Origin: Pseudonocardiales bacterium
GTDB lineage: Bacteria > Actinomycetota > Actinomycetes > Mycobacteriales > Pseudonocardiaceae
NCBI GenBank assembly: GCA_023252195.1
Contig: JAHEXI010000013.1
Span: 24,064 to 88,063 of the forward strand
Direction of reading: 5' to 3'
DNA: 64,000 nt
Shown piece by piece: positions 19,190 through 28,167 of this stretch; the stretch's first letter is position 1, and the number at the start of each line of letters is the position of its first letter. The notes under the pieces were generated by a model, which was given only the letters and a program-made list of their open reading frames with translations, did no database searches and was not told the DNA's origin. The translations under genes were made by a program, and so were the position numbers.

Positions 19190-20077
19190 CGACGGCCATG
19201 TGATGCTCCTATTCGTTGGGTTACGGAACGTTACTCTCAGTAGACGCCCGGTGCAAAGGGCCTGGTGCAAAGGGCCCGGGGCACGCCATGCGCGGGCGCG
19301 TTGCGGCGACCAACGCAGAGCGCACCTCGCTTAAGCCGAAGTAAGGTACTAATCGCTAATCGGGAGTGGGTCCGCCTACGAGTGTCTGTCATCGCAAAAC
19401 AGTAGGGCGAGGCCGAACGTAACGAGCAGCGGCGGGTTCCAACCAGCCGGCGGGGCTTGCCGCACCCGCCGTGTCGGCACTGTGTCAGTAATCTGCCTGC
19501 GAGTTGGGAATGGCGCTCGTCGCCCGAGTTTGATGCTACGTCCGCGCAGTAGCTCGCGTATTCGACGACATGGGGACAAACTCGTCCCACTTCTCGGGCT
19601 ATCGGGCACCGGCGGAGACGTCTCTCGCGCCGGTCGGAGGCCGCTCGGAGTCGTTGCGGCTGGTGGCCGACGCCGACCGGCGGCGGGAAACCACCCGGCT
19701 TCGGCGGTGGCCGCTCAGTCAAACAGACCGGTCGGTATGGTGACTGCTATTACCTACCGTGACACGATGGCTGGATATGTCCCTCACGCGGTGGGCTAGT
19801 CGCGACCTGGTGGCGTGGTGTTCGTGCACCGTTAGTAAGAAATTAAGTGGCGTGACACTTTCGCGGAGAAGCGAGCTTACTGAGATGTTCGCTAAACGTC
19901 TCATGAACTGTCTGTCAAATGATCTCAGTTCAGTTCGGGGCTTCCGCCTTCGGCGTGGCGATCGCACGAAACCGAATAACCCGGTCTTATGCTCGCGAAA
20001 CCAAGCGAGGGGCATCGCTGACCGGAAGAAACAGCAGCACCGCGACGGCAACCATGACCCTGAGACGGAGGTGAGCG
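19190..20077. other. Intergenic stretch without a convincing gene
   Basis: About 890 bases between the divergent membrane cassette and the TPR gene. Composition is less GC-rich after 19800. Short open frames here have no recognisable domains or ribosome sites. The last 250 bases probably hold the TPR gene promoter. Confidence 0.5.
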
Positions 20078-21325
20078 GTGGTCGGCCCGCAGGGCAGGTG
20101 TGGGGTGACCGCATCGACTGCGGCGGTGCGGCGGTGTCTGATCATGCTCACCGCGGCCGCTGCCCGGCACCCCGTCGCCGCTACCGCCTTGTTCGCGCTG
20201 CTACGCCGCCGACCCGCTCTCAGCGCGTACGCCACCGCCCCGATGGTTCAGCTGGTCGTCGACCAAGCCCCCGATGACGTCGCCGCCGCCGTCGATTCGG
20301 CGCTGCCTCGATATAGCACCGAGCTGCTGTGGGCAGCGACCGCTCTGGCTCGCCGCTTGTGCGACACCCTGCCCGCCGCTGCTGGCCCGGCCCAACGTGC
20401 CCACCGGCTGGATAACCTCGGCGTGCGGCTGTCGGACTTGGGGCGACTGGAGGACGCCCTTGTCGCCAGCACCCAAGCCATCGAGGTCTATCGCCGCCTG
20501 GCGGCCGGCGATTCCGCCGGGTTCGATCCCGACCTCGCCCGGGCGCTGACCAACCACGGCATCCGGCTGTCGGCTCTGGGCCGGTGGGAGGACGCCGTGA
20601 TGATCACCACCGAAGCCGTCGGGCGCTACCGACGGTTGGCGGAGCTTAACGGCACCGCGTTCGAACCAGACCTTGCCGGCTCGCTGAACAACCTCGGTGT
20701 GATGCTGTCGGACTTGGGGTTGCAGCGCGAGGCTCTGACCGCCAGTACCCAAGCGGTGGACATTCGTCGCCGGCTGGTGGCGGTCGACCGCACTGCGTTC
20801 GAGCCTGGGCTCGCCAGGGCGCTGAACAATCTGTCGGTCCTCTTGTCGAACCTGGGTCGGTGCCACGACGCCGTGGTCGTCAGCGCTGAAGCCGTCGAGA
20901 CCTATCGCCGGTTGGCGGCCGGGGCCGTCACCGCATACGAACCCGACTTCGCGCGGGCGCTGACGAACCTTGGTGCCGACTTGTCGGATCTTGGTCGGTG
21001 GCACGACGCTCTGCCCGTCACCACCGAAGCTGTGGACATTCGCCGCCGGCTGGCTGCCGCCAACCCCGTCGCGTTCGAACCCGACCTCGCCCGCGGATTG
21101 TGGGTTTTTGCGCGGGTACGAGCTGCCGGGAAGGTGGAGCTACCGCAGGCGTTGATAGCCGCGCAGGAGTCAGTCGCGCTCTTGGAGGGGTTGTTCCGGC
21201 AGCGGCCGCGGGTGTTCACCGGCGATCTGCGCGGCGCGCGCGCGACGGTGGCCGAGGTGCTCGCAGACCTTGACCGTGGCCGCGACGCGGACCGAATCGA
21301 TAGTGCGGCCGCCGGTTCGTCCTGA
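20078..21325 (+). CDS. Tetratricopeptide repeat array protein
   Basis: 415 residues. From about residue 108 to 340 there are five consecutive repeats of roughly 46 residues with the pattern ALNNLGVxLSDLGRxxDAL...RRLA...FEPDLA, a TPR type typical of the sensor end of actinobacterial STAND proteins and of CHAT-protease partners. No NB-ARC, AAA or CHAT domain is present here, so this is a stand-alone protein-binding array. The N-terminal 100 residues are helical and alanine-rich. A GGAGGTG precedes the GTG start closely. The partner is unknown; a split STAND system is one option. Confidence 0.75.
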   Translation: MVGPQGRCGVTASTAAVRRCLIMLTAAAARHPVAATALFALLRRRPALSAYATAPMVQLVVDQAPDDVAAAVDSALPRYSTELLWAATALARRLCDTLPAAAGPAQRAHRLDNLGVRLSDLGRLEDALVASTQAIEVYRRLAAGDSAGFDPDLARALTNHGIRLSALGRWEDAVMITTEAVGRYRRLAELNGTAFEPDLAGSLNNLGVMLSDLGLQREALTASTQAVDIRRRLVAVDRTAFEPGLARALNNLSVLLSNLGRCHDAVVVSAEAVETYRRLAAGAVTAYEPDFARALTNLGADLSDLGRWHDALPVTTEAVDIRRRLAAANPVAFEPDLARGLWVFARVRAAGKVELPQALIAAQESVALLEGLFRQRPRVFTGDLRGARATVAEVLADLDRGRDADRIDSAAAGSS

Positions 21326-21485
21326 TCACGGTCAGCCTTCGCTCGAACCTCGATGAGCGCTGCACGTTTACTTACACGGTCTGGCGTCAAACTCCCCGGT
21401 CTTGAACACTGAAGAGTGAATAGCGACCCGATCGGGGGTCTGGACGATCCACAAGCCGTGCCGTCCGCAACCACATCGACGCGCC

Positions 21486-22916
21486 GTGAGGATGAGAAGC
21501 GTGATGCCGTTGGAGACCCGGTTGGACCGCAGCGCGTGGCGTCCGATGCACAGTCGCATCCTGCTCGCGTTGGGAATCGGTTGGGCGCTGGACTCCTTCG
21601 AGGTCCAGATCATCGGCAGTGTGCTTACGCCGTTGGCGAAGGACTTCGGCGTGCTCGGCGCGGACGGTGCGGTATCGCCCGGCGCGGTGTCGCTGATCTG
21701 GGTCGTGTGGTTCGCCGGGCTGATGACCGGCGCGACGGCGTTCGGCTGGCTCGCTGATCGCTTCGGCCGCAAACGGCTCTTTGTGGCGACTCTAGTGATG
21801 TACTCGATCGCCACAGTGGTCAGTGCGTTCTCCCCGACGTTCCTGACATTCCTGATCTTCCGGTTCGTCACCGCGATGGGCGTCGGTGGGGAGTACTCGG
21901 CTGTCACCTCGGCGATCGCCGAGTTCATGCCGACCCGCCGTCGTGGCACCGCCACGGCCGCCACCATGAACTTCTGGTCCGTCGGCGGCATCCTGGCAGG
22001 CCTGGTCGGCATTTTCTTCCTCAACAACTTCGTTGCCAACCAGCTCGCCCTCGGCGGCGTCACGCTGTCCGCTTGGCGATTGTGCTTGCTTGCCGGCGCT
22101 GCCGCCGCGATCTACGGCCTTATTGCGCGTCGCACGATCCCGGAATCTCCCCGTTGGCTGGCGTCCCAGGGCCACCACGCGGAGGCCAGCGTGATCGTCA
22201 CCGAGATCACCGGTATCGCCGACGATGGCACCGACCTCGCGGGTACCCCCAAGCGCCGCTCGCTGGCCTCGCAGATCGGCGAGCTGTGGGCGAACTGGCG
22301 TGTCCGATTGGTGTACGGGATGGTGTTGGAATTCTCCGGTAGCGCCGCCTATTACGGATTGTTCACCTTTGTGTCGGCCTATGTGCTGATCTCCACGCAG
22401 GTCGACGTATCCCCGGCCACGGTGCCGCTGTTCTACCTGGTCGGCAACATTGGAGCGCTGGTCGGGGGTTTCACCGTGGCGGCGCTGATAGACCGGATCG
22501 GTCGTACCGTGGTGACCCGACTGTCCTATGGCACGGCCAGTATCTCCGTGCTGCTGCTCGCACTGGCCGCGCTGGCCAAGTCCCCAGCAGAGACGTTGGC
22601 CGCATTCACGCTCTGCGTGTTCTCCGCCACCTGCTCGTGGATCTCGGCCTACACCACGTTCAGCGAACTATTTCCGACAGAGCTGCGCGCCACCGGCATC
22701 GGCGTATCGGTGGCGGCCGGCCGGCTGGGTGGCATGGTGGGGGTGGTCGGGTTGTCCTATGCCGTGTCCGGGCTCGGGCTGGTCTCCGCGTTCGTCATCC
22801 TCGCGATATTCTTTGCCATTGGCGCCATCGCCGCGCTGCGCTGGGGCCGTAGCGGCGGCGTTGAGGCCCGTGGCCTGTCCCTCGACGCGGTGGCCCCCGT
22901 TGCCGCCACGGTGTGA
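21486..22916 (+). CDS. MFS transporter, metabolite:H+ symporter type
   Basis: 476 residues with 12 predicted membrane helices. The loop 2-3 signature reads GWLADRFGRKRL, and the first helix WALDSFEVQIIGSVL has the acidic residue common in the metabolite:H+ and aromatic-acid symporters. The substrate cannot be told from sequence; dicarboxylates, sugar acids or aromatic acids are typical. An ATG at 21492 two codons in is an equally good start. Confidence 0.85.
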   Translation: MRMRSVMPLETRLDRSAWRPMHSRILLALGIGWALDSFEVQIIGSVLTPLAKDFGVLGADGAVSPGAVSLIWVVWFAGLMTGATAFGWLADRFGRKRLFVATLVMYSIATVVSAFSPTFLTFLIFRFVTAMGVGGEYSAVTSAIAEFMPTRRRGTATAATMNFWSVGGILAGLVGIFFLNNFVANQLALGGVTLSAWRLCLLAGAAAAIYGLIARRTIPESPRWLASQGHHAEASVIVTEITGIADDGTDLAGTPKRRSLASQIGELWANWRVRLVYGMVLEFSGSAAYYGLFTFVSAYVLISTQVDVSPATVPLFYLVGNIGALVGGFTVAALIDRIGRTVVTRLSYGTASISVLLLALAALAKSPAETLAAFTLCVFSATCSWISAYTTFSELFPTELRATGIGVSVAAGRLGGMVGVVGLSYAVSGLGLVSAFVILAIFFAIGAIAALRWGRSGGVEARGLSLDAVAPVAATV

Positions 22917-22957
22917 TCGGTGGGCTGTCACTCCAACACCTTCGCCAAAACAATGAG

Positions 22958-23173
22958 TCAGGCTTCGGGCCCACTCGTGATGGCCTGGACCACGGACCTA
23001 TCCCCTTGAGACGCACCTCCGTTGCGCGCTGCGCCCACTTGTCGGGCCTCGTCCGTAGCCAGCTCCAGCACATGCATTAGTTCGTCAACCTTGGCAGGGT
23101 CCATAATGGCTTCCCAAGTAAATGGCGGTGAAATTGATAGCCACACCTTGTCCCGCACGACCGTCACGACCAC
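22958..23173 (-). CDS. Small conserved-type hypothetical protein
   Basis: 71 residues from a GTG at 23173. The segment VRDKVWLSISPPFTWEAIMD followed by a helix (KVDELMHVLELATDEARQV) reads like a real protein and resembles small proteins of actinobacterial mobile elements. The gene abuts, head to head, a kinase fragment that has lost its own start, so its 5' end may be artificial. Function unknown. Confidence 0.45.
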   Translation of the reverse strand: MVVTVVRDKVWLSISPPFTWEAIMDPAKVDELMHVLELATDEARQVGAARNGGASQGDRSVVQAITSGPEA

Positions 23174-23181
23174 AGTCGCGG

Positions 23182-23654
23182 GAACCGCGTATGACGTTGA
23201 TGAAGACCACTTCCGGGCTTGGTATAACAAGGACACCGACAGGCGCGCCGAAGACCAAAAAGAGTGGAAGGACACGAGCATCGACTGGCGTAGGCGCTAC
23301 TGGCTAAAAATTGAGCGTCCAAAAATTGAATTAATCGCTGAGATGTCGAAGTCCCAGGACAAGCCGGTCTTCCTGTGCGGGACTACGCCGAATGACAATG
23401 ACGGGTGGGATTTGTTTGACGAGGTGATCAGCCTATCAATCAGCAACGAGAAGACAGTGAAAAGACTTGCCAGCAGGACCAATAATGACTACGGCAAGCA
23501 TCCGGATGACTTGAAGGATATATTGGGCTGGAATGAGACGACTGATGAACGCATGGCGAGCTATGGCGCGATCATAGTTAATGCCGAGCAGCCACTCGGC
23601 AGCGTCGTCGATCGGGGTCATAGTGGCCACGTTACAGATCGTGGTAACGAGTGA
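23182..23654 (+). pseudogene. Nucleotide-kinase-like gene lacking its P-loop
   Basis: The frame matches a family of small ATP-binding kinases from about TAYDVDEDHFRAWY onward (then PVFLCGTTPNDNDGWDLFDE and NNDYGKHPDDLKDILGWNE). These proteins begin with a roughly 35-residue P-loop segment, which is absent here; the sequence before 23182 belongs to another gene on the other strand. The last residues shift out of the expected frame near 23615. Base composition is clearly lower in GC than the neighbours, pointing to recent transfer. Without a P-loop it cannot bind ATP normally. Confidence 0.6.
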
Positions 23655-24312
23655 AGGTGTGCGCCGTCTTTTCGAACGGGTTGCCGCAGCCGGCTGCGTT
23701 GAGGTCGTTCCACGAGCCGCCCTGCGCCGATCCCCAGAGGGCACCGATCGTGACGTAGCTGAGGTAGAAGCCGAGCTCTCCGATGGCCGCCACGGTCCGG
23801 CTATGCGTCGACTCGTGCCGGGCCAGGTTGTCCGGCACGGTCCCGTCCGGGTTGAAGCAGCCGGACCGGGTCCAGGCCACCGCACCGAGTGTCAGTGCGC
23901 CGCCACCGGGACCCACCGCGATGAACAGCATGCCCCGGCGGAAATCCACCTCACGGCCTGCGACGGTCACGATCAGGGTTGCGACGAGACCAACAGTGGT
24001 CAGCAGCGGCGATTGCACCCACTTGATGACGAAGCTGCACAACCACGCTACTGGACCGTCCGTGTTGTCCAGCAGCGGAGCAACCACGGCCCCGAGCAGG
24101 CCCGCCGTCCCGAAGAGGATCAAGCTGATGGCGACGCTGGACTCGACCTCGAACAGTGCCCAGATGATGCCGGTCCAGGCGAGTACGGCGAGCACGCCGC
24201 CGATCGTCCCGCCGATCACCCACAGCAGAAACTCGTCCCAGGTCTTTACCTTGTTGGCCGCCGCGCCCACGGCCCCAAGGATCGCCCCAACGAGGGACGC
24301 GATCAGCAGCAC
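23632..24312 (-). CDS. Polytopic membrane protein with an HExxH motif
   Basis: 226 residues. Four or five membrane segments fill residues 1-150. The C-terminal part reads ARHESTHSRTVAAIGELG, an HExxH that could bind zinc, then a further hydrophobic helix and GCGNPFEKTAH. Small membrane proteins with HExxH followed by an N-P-x-E motif near the end occur in actinobacteria and are annotated as putative membrane metallopeptidases, but no function is established. The gene ends inside the overlap with the kinase fragment. Confidence 0.6.
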   Translation of the reverse strand: MLLIASLVGAILGAVGAAANKVKTWDEFLLWVIGGTIGGVLAVLAWTGIIWALFEVESSVAISLILFGTAGLLGAVVAPLLDNTDGPVAWLCSFVIKWVQSPLLTTVGLVATLIVTVAGREVDFRRGMLFIAVGPGGGALTLGAVAWTRSGCFNPDGTVPDNLARHESTHSRTVAAIGELGFYLSYVTIGALWGSAQGGSWNDLNAAGCGNPFEKTAHTFTRYHDL

Positions 24313-24353
24313 GACGAGCAGTATCGGCTACGGCCACCACACACTGTCCGCGC

Positions 24354-24755
24354 TCAGCGGAGGGCGGCGACCGCTTCGACCTCAACCAGTTGGTCCGGGT
24401 AGCCCAAGACCGCCACACCCAGCAACGTGCCGGGTGCATCGTGGTCCCCAAAGTGTCGCCGCACTACCGCCCAGACGGCGCGCAGGTCCTCACGGCGTTG
24501 GCTGGCGACGTAGATCGTCGTCTTGACAACATCGGGCAAGTCTGCGCCTGCCGCCTGCAGGGCGGTACGCAGGTTGGTCATGACCTGCTCCGCCTGACCG
24601 ACCACATCGCCGACCGCAACGATCGCTCCGCCCTGATCGAGCGGACAGGCCCCAGCCGTGAAGACCAGCCGCGAGACGTCGTGCGCCACCGCAGCGTAGG
24701 CGTAGGGGACACGACTGGTCAGCCCCGACGAACCGCACCAGCTCAACCGGGACAT
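24354..24755 (-). CDS. Rid/YjgF family protein
   Basis: 133 residues with the Rid fold: LVFTAGACPLDQGGAIV, QAEQVMTNLRTALQAAGADL, DVVKTTIYV and VEVEAVAAL at the C-terminus. RidA members hydrolyse reactive enamine/imine intermediates of amino-acid metabolism, but the catalytic Arg seen in RidA is not evident where expected, so this may be a member of another Rid subgroup. It ends 42 bases from the HExxH membrane gene on the same strand. Confidence 0.8.
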   Translation of the reverse strand: MSRLSWCGSSGLTSRVPYAYAAVAHDVSRLVFTAGACPLDQGGAIVAVGDVVGQAEQVMTNLRTALQAAGADLPDVVKTTIYVASQRREDLRAVWAVVRRHFGDHDAPGTLLGVAVLGYPDQLVEVEAVAALR

Positions 24756-24868
24756 GTGCCATCACCCTCGCACTGTGGCACGGTCTTTGGCCCCCTTGGG
24801 ATCGATTCGGATGCGCTCGGCGCCGACTGGGATCGCGGCCCGTCTGCTGAGGGCGCGATGATGAGCTC

Positions 24869-25858
24869 ATGTTGGCCTGGCGGGTGCAGCGACCGGGGGC
24901 CATGAGTACCCGGCCGCTGGTGTCGATACGAGAGTCGGTACCCCGACGCAGCGGTGACGAGCTGCTGGTGCGAGTGCTGGCCTGCGGGGTGTGCCGCACC
25001 GATTTACATGTTGCCCAGGGTGACCTATCTGTGCATCGGCAGGGTGTCGTCCCCGGCCACGAGGTGGTCGGTGAGGTCGTTGAGGCTGCCGGCCCCTTCC
25101 AGCCAGGGCAGCGGGTGGGTATCGCCTGGTTGCGCGCCACCTGCGGGAAGTGCCGGTACTGCACCCGCGGGTCGGAGAATCTCTGCCCATACTCGGAGTA
25201 CACCGGGTGGGACGCTGATGGCGGCTACGCCGACTACGCCACGGTTCCCGCCGGCTACGCCTACCCGCTGCCTGCTGGCTACTCCGATACCGAACTCGCG
25301 CCGCTGCTGTGCGCGGGCATCATCGGATGGCGAGCGCTGGCTCGGGCGAACCTGCCGGCAGGAGGCAGTCTTGCCCTCTACGGCTTCGGCGCGAGTGCGC
25401 ACCTCACCGCCCAGATCGCCCTAGCCCAGGGCGCGCGGGTGCACGTTTTGACCCGCAGTCTCCCGGCCCGAGAGCTCGCGGTGGAACTGGGCGCAACGTC
25501 AGCGGGCAGCGCTGATGATCCACCACCGGAGCCGGTCGACTCCGCGATCCTGTTCGCCCCCGCCGGGGATCTGGTGGCGCCGGCGCTGGCCGCGCTGGAC
25601 CGAGGCGGCACCCTGGCGGTGGCCGGTATCTACCTCACCGACATCCCCGTACTGCGTTACCAACAGCATCTGTTCCAGGAACGGCAGATCCGCAGCGTCA
25701 CGGCCAATACTCGCCAAGACGGTCACGACTTCCTGCGTTTCGCCGCCGAGCACCGGCTGCACGTGGTGACTACCCCTTATCCCCTCGACCGGGCTGACGT
25801 GGCGCTGACCGACCTGGCGGCTGACCGGGTCCACGGCGCGGCCGTCCTCGTCCCGTGA
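24869..25858 (+). CDS. Zinc-dependent alcohol dehydrogenase (MDR)
   Basis: 329 residues. The catalytic zinc ligands are Cys in GVCRTDLHV and the GHE of PGHEVVGEV. The structural zinc cluster reads [15 protein letters not shown]. The cofactor domain is less classical, [13 protein letters not shown] in place of GxGxxG plus a following acidic residue. Overall this fits the AdhA/YdjJ-like branch that reduces or oxidises primary alcohols and aldehydes. The substrate is not predictable. Confidence 0.9.
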   Translation: MLAWRVQRPGAMSTRPLVSIRESVPRRSGDELLVRVLACGVCRTDLHVAQGDLSVHRQGVVPGHEVVGEVVEAAGPFQPGQRVGIAWLRATCGKCRYCTRGSENLCPYSEYTGWDADGGYADYATVPAGYAYPLPAGYSDTELAPLLCAGIIGWRALARANLPAGGSLALYGFGASAHLTAQIALAQGARVHVLTRSLPARELAVELGATSAGSADDPPPEPVDSAILFAPAGDLVAPALAALDRGGTLAVAGIYLTDIPVLRYQQHLFQERQIRSVTANTRQDGHDFLRFAAEHRLHVVTTPYPLDRADVALTDLAADRVHGAAVLVP

Positions 25859-25878
25859 CCGTGACGGCGCCCTCGACG

Positions 25879-25935
25879 GCAAGGCTTCTTCGTCGTAAGG
25901 GCTTCACTGCTTCGCCCGAGCGTTGTCTGGTGAGC
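25879..25935 (+). repeat. Copy of a repeated 3' segment of the 188-residue gene family
   Basis: About 55 bases nearly identical to 31963-32014 and similar to 42140-42183, sharing a core GCTTCACTGCTTC followed by CCC.AGCGTTGTC. It marks the boundary between intact chromosome and the mosaic region, and the tail of the phosphatase fragment is encoded within it on the other strand. Confidence 0.6.
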
Positions 25936-26125
25936 TGCGAGCGGCGGTACCTTCCCAAGACCGCACGACCAGCTCGCCCTTGGTGATCTCCACGTAGGTG
26001 GCGTCCGAGAGCCAGTTGCCCGAGTTCACGTAGAGGCCCTCGGGCAGCGTGACCATCTCAGCTGAATGCGTGTGACCGAAGACGACCGCGTCGAAGCCCC
26101 GACGGACCGCGTCGTGCCGGCCTCG
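25904..26125 (-). pseudogene. C-terminal remnant of a calcineurin-like phosphatase
   Basis: The reading frame encodes RRGFDAVVFGHTHSAEMV, with the GHTH metal motif of calcineurin-like phosphoesterases of the UDP-diacylglucosamine-pyrophosphatase type, then GLYVNSGNWLSDATYVE. The upstream three quarters of the gene, with the other metal ligands, are missing; they have been replaced by an IS481 remnant in the opposite orientation. The last residues are read from a foreign repeat. Not functional. Confidence 0.7.
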
Positions 26126-26127
26126 GG

Positions 26128-26842
26128 CAATCTCGCCGTGCGGGGTAAACAGTTCTGGCTCGGACCCACCCGCGCCGGGGTCACCGTCACGTTCTGGGCT
26201 GATCACGACGTGATCCACCTGAGCATCGCCGGTGCCCGGGTCAAAACCGTCCGCTCGCATCTGTCCGCCACCGACCTGGCCGCCCTGGCTGGCACCGGGG
26301 GCCGCCCCGCTGGCCCCTCACCGCTACCCCCGGCCGGACCCGACGCCGCCCTGGAGATCGATCGGACCGTGTCCTGCGGGGGCCTGGTCTCCCTGGGTGA
26401 ACACCGACTGCTCGCCGCGGAGATCCTCAGCGGCCGGCGGGTCAGCATCCGCATCGACGCCGCCACGCTAATGTTCTTCGATCCCGACACCCGCGAGCTG
26501 CTGCGCACCCGACCCAACCCGCTGAGCTACGACCAGGCCCGCAAGCTGCGCGGCGCCCGCTCCGCCGGCCCACCACCCCGGCCCTCGGTGGAGCCGGTCA
26601 CCATCCAACGCCGAGTATGGGACACCGGGGTCATCATGGTCGCCGGACAAAAACTGGCCCTGGGCCGCACCCACGCCCACACCATCATCACCGTCCACGT
26701 CGCCGAGCACACCATCACCGTCGATTTCACCGACGGCGCCCAACGCACCTTCCGCCGCACCACCACCCAACCCATCCGCAGCTGGCAAGCCCAGCGCCCC
26801 CGCACACCCAAACCCAATGACCAACCGGCGGTAGGCACATGA
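26128..26842 (+). pseudogene. IS481-type transposase C-terminal remnant
   Basis: The open frame (from an ATG at 26066 that lies in the phosphatase remnant) encodes only the tail that follows the integrase core in actinobacterial IS481 transposases. Three related beta-rich units of about 65 residues follow one another: GNLAVRGKQFWLGPTRAGVT, then VSCGGLVSLGEHRLLAAEIL, then GVIMVAGQKLALGRTHAHTI. No DDE residues are present. The element's right end follows at 27080. Most known copies have one or two such units, so three is notable. Confidence 0.65.
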
Positions 26843-27079
26843 AACGCCGGGTCACCACCGCACGGGCGGCGCAGCTTACGGGCCGGCCCCTCCAGCCTCC
26901 AGGGTGCTACGCATCGCGAACGCGACCGCCTCCGGCGGCCCTGGACCCTGGAGCCTCTACCGACCCTGCGGCAGGATCAAGGGCAGGCCACGGCCTGCCC
27001 CACACCACGCGCCGCCCGCGCTCACCACCGAACCCGGCCGACCGTGGACACACAACCCCCTACGTTTCCTAGCCCCAAC

Positions 27080-27168
27080 GTCAAGCATCACCTGGGACTA
27101 AAACGTCAAGCATCAGGTGGGACAAGACAGTCATCGCGTGCTGTGTCCAGTCCCGCCTGATGCTTGAC
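27080..27168 (+). repeat. Right-end repeats of the first IS481 remnant
   Basis: GTCAAGCATCA occurs at 27080 and 27105 (25-bp period), and an inverted copy GTCCCGCCTGATGCTTGAC lies at 27150-27168, pairing with 27105-27123 with one mismatch. TCATCGCGTGC follows at 27131. The same order and spacing appear at 30204-30266, so this is the transposon terminus, apparently with a second end nested next to it. Confidence 0.6.
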
Positions 27169-27276
27169 AGTGAGGCCGCCGCATCAGCCCAGCCTGCCCG
27201 CGCCGGTGATCTGCTGAAGCAACAGTGCCTGAGTCCCGCTGCGTTGACCTGCTGGACGCCACTTCTCGACCGCGGG

Positions 27277-27322
27277 CTCGTGAGTGCCTAACGGTGTCCT
27301 AACGCTGTTAGGCACTCACGAG
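27277..27322 (-). terminator. 16-bp hairpin ending the DUF397 gene
   Basis: Arms 27277-27292 and 27307-27322 are perfect complements around a 14-base loop. The DUF397 stop codon lies inside the first arm as transcribed. Confidence 0.65.
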
Positions 27323-27531
27323 GCCAGGTCGTCAAACTCACCGGCCTTGACGCCGTTGATCCAGGCGTTCAGCTCGGTGTGGGTGAACAGGATCGTTCCA
27401 TCGTCGGGGTGTTTGCTGTTGCGCACGGCGATGTGTCCACCGGGTATGGCGGCGACCTCGACGCAGGTTCCGTTGTTGCCGCTGAAGCTACTGGTGCGCC
27501 AGTGGGTGATTGAGGGGTCTGGGGCGGTCAC
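27316..27531 (-). CDS. DUF397 protein without its usual XRE partner
   Basis: 71 residues from a GTG at 27531: WRTSSFSGNNGTCVEVA, then GHIAVRNSKHPDDGTILFT is the full DUF397 domain. In actinomycetes these small proteins follow an XRE regulator with a DUF5753 domain (the WhiJ/AbaA-like systems of development and antibiotic control). No such partner is present on either side, so this is an orphan, possibly left behind by rearrangement. Confidence 0.85.
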   Translation of the reverse strand: MTAPDPSITHWRTSSFSGNNGTCVEVAAIPGGHIAVRNSKHPDDGTILFTHTELNAWINGVKAGEFDDLAS

Positions 27532-27642
27532 GGGCTGTCTCCGACCTTGAGGATCTGATGATCGATGGGATGAAGCTAACGGGCTCCTCGGGGCAGCCCA
27601 TTGCAGGTTTTCCGAAGCCATGGTAAGTGCGTGGACTTAAAG

Positions 27643-27690
27643 TCTTGTAACAACTTGAGAATGTCTTGCGACAACTTGCGAATCTTGTAA
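27643..27690. promoter_or_regulatory. Direct repeats upstream of the DUF397 gene
   Basis: ACAACTTGMGAAT occurs at 27650-27662 and 27671-27683, and TCTTGTAA at 27643 and 27683. The 21-base spacing puts the copies on the same helix face, as for an XRE-type operator. Binding is inferred. Confidence 0.4.
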
Positions 27691-27785
27691 GTAGACGCGG
27701 CCATCGTGGAGCCCGACACAACCGATCGAGCGCACAGTCTCGACGTCCACCACCGCACGACCTGGCGAGAGGAGGCGTTCGGCGT

Positions 27786-28045
27786 CTACTTGGCGGACCG
27801 TCGTACGGTGTCGATGAGGACGTCGATGAGTGGAGGGCGGGTCTGGGTGCTCATGGCGTGCAGCACGGCCATGAGGCGTGGGCCTGGGCCAGCTCGGTGG
27901 GGGTGGCCGGTGCCAGCGCACTGATGAAGTGCAGCGCGATGAGCTGCAGCAGCGTCATCCCGCGGCCGGCCCAGATAACAGGGCTGGCAGTGACCATCGC
28001 TTGCAGCCGCCCCACGAGCCAATCGACATCCTCCGTTGTGACCAC
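27786..28045 (-). pseudogene. Broken MarR paralogue
   Basis: Starts MVTTEDVDWLVGRL, closely matching the start of the intact MarR gene at 17909, and continues through TLLQLIALHFISALAP. It then loses the recognition helix and shifts frame; a later frame gives MAVLHAMSTQTRPPLIDVL up to the stop at 27786. Not functional. Confidence 0.65.
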
Positions 28046-28167
28046 GCCGGCGCCGGGGCCGCCACCGCGCCATCAGACTGCGAGACAGCACTTTTGCTGC
28101 CCGATGACGCGCCGCTGGGGCTAGCTCGGCGCTGCGCGCGTTGATGACCCAGTCGCCATGTCCTCTC

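Noticed and set aside
19482..20060. Overlapping open frames on both strands before the TPR gene.
   Set aside because: No domain, no ribosome site, and unlike the codon use of neighbouring genes.
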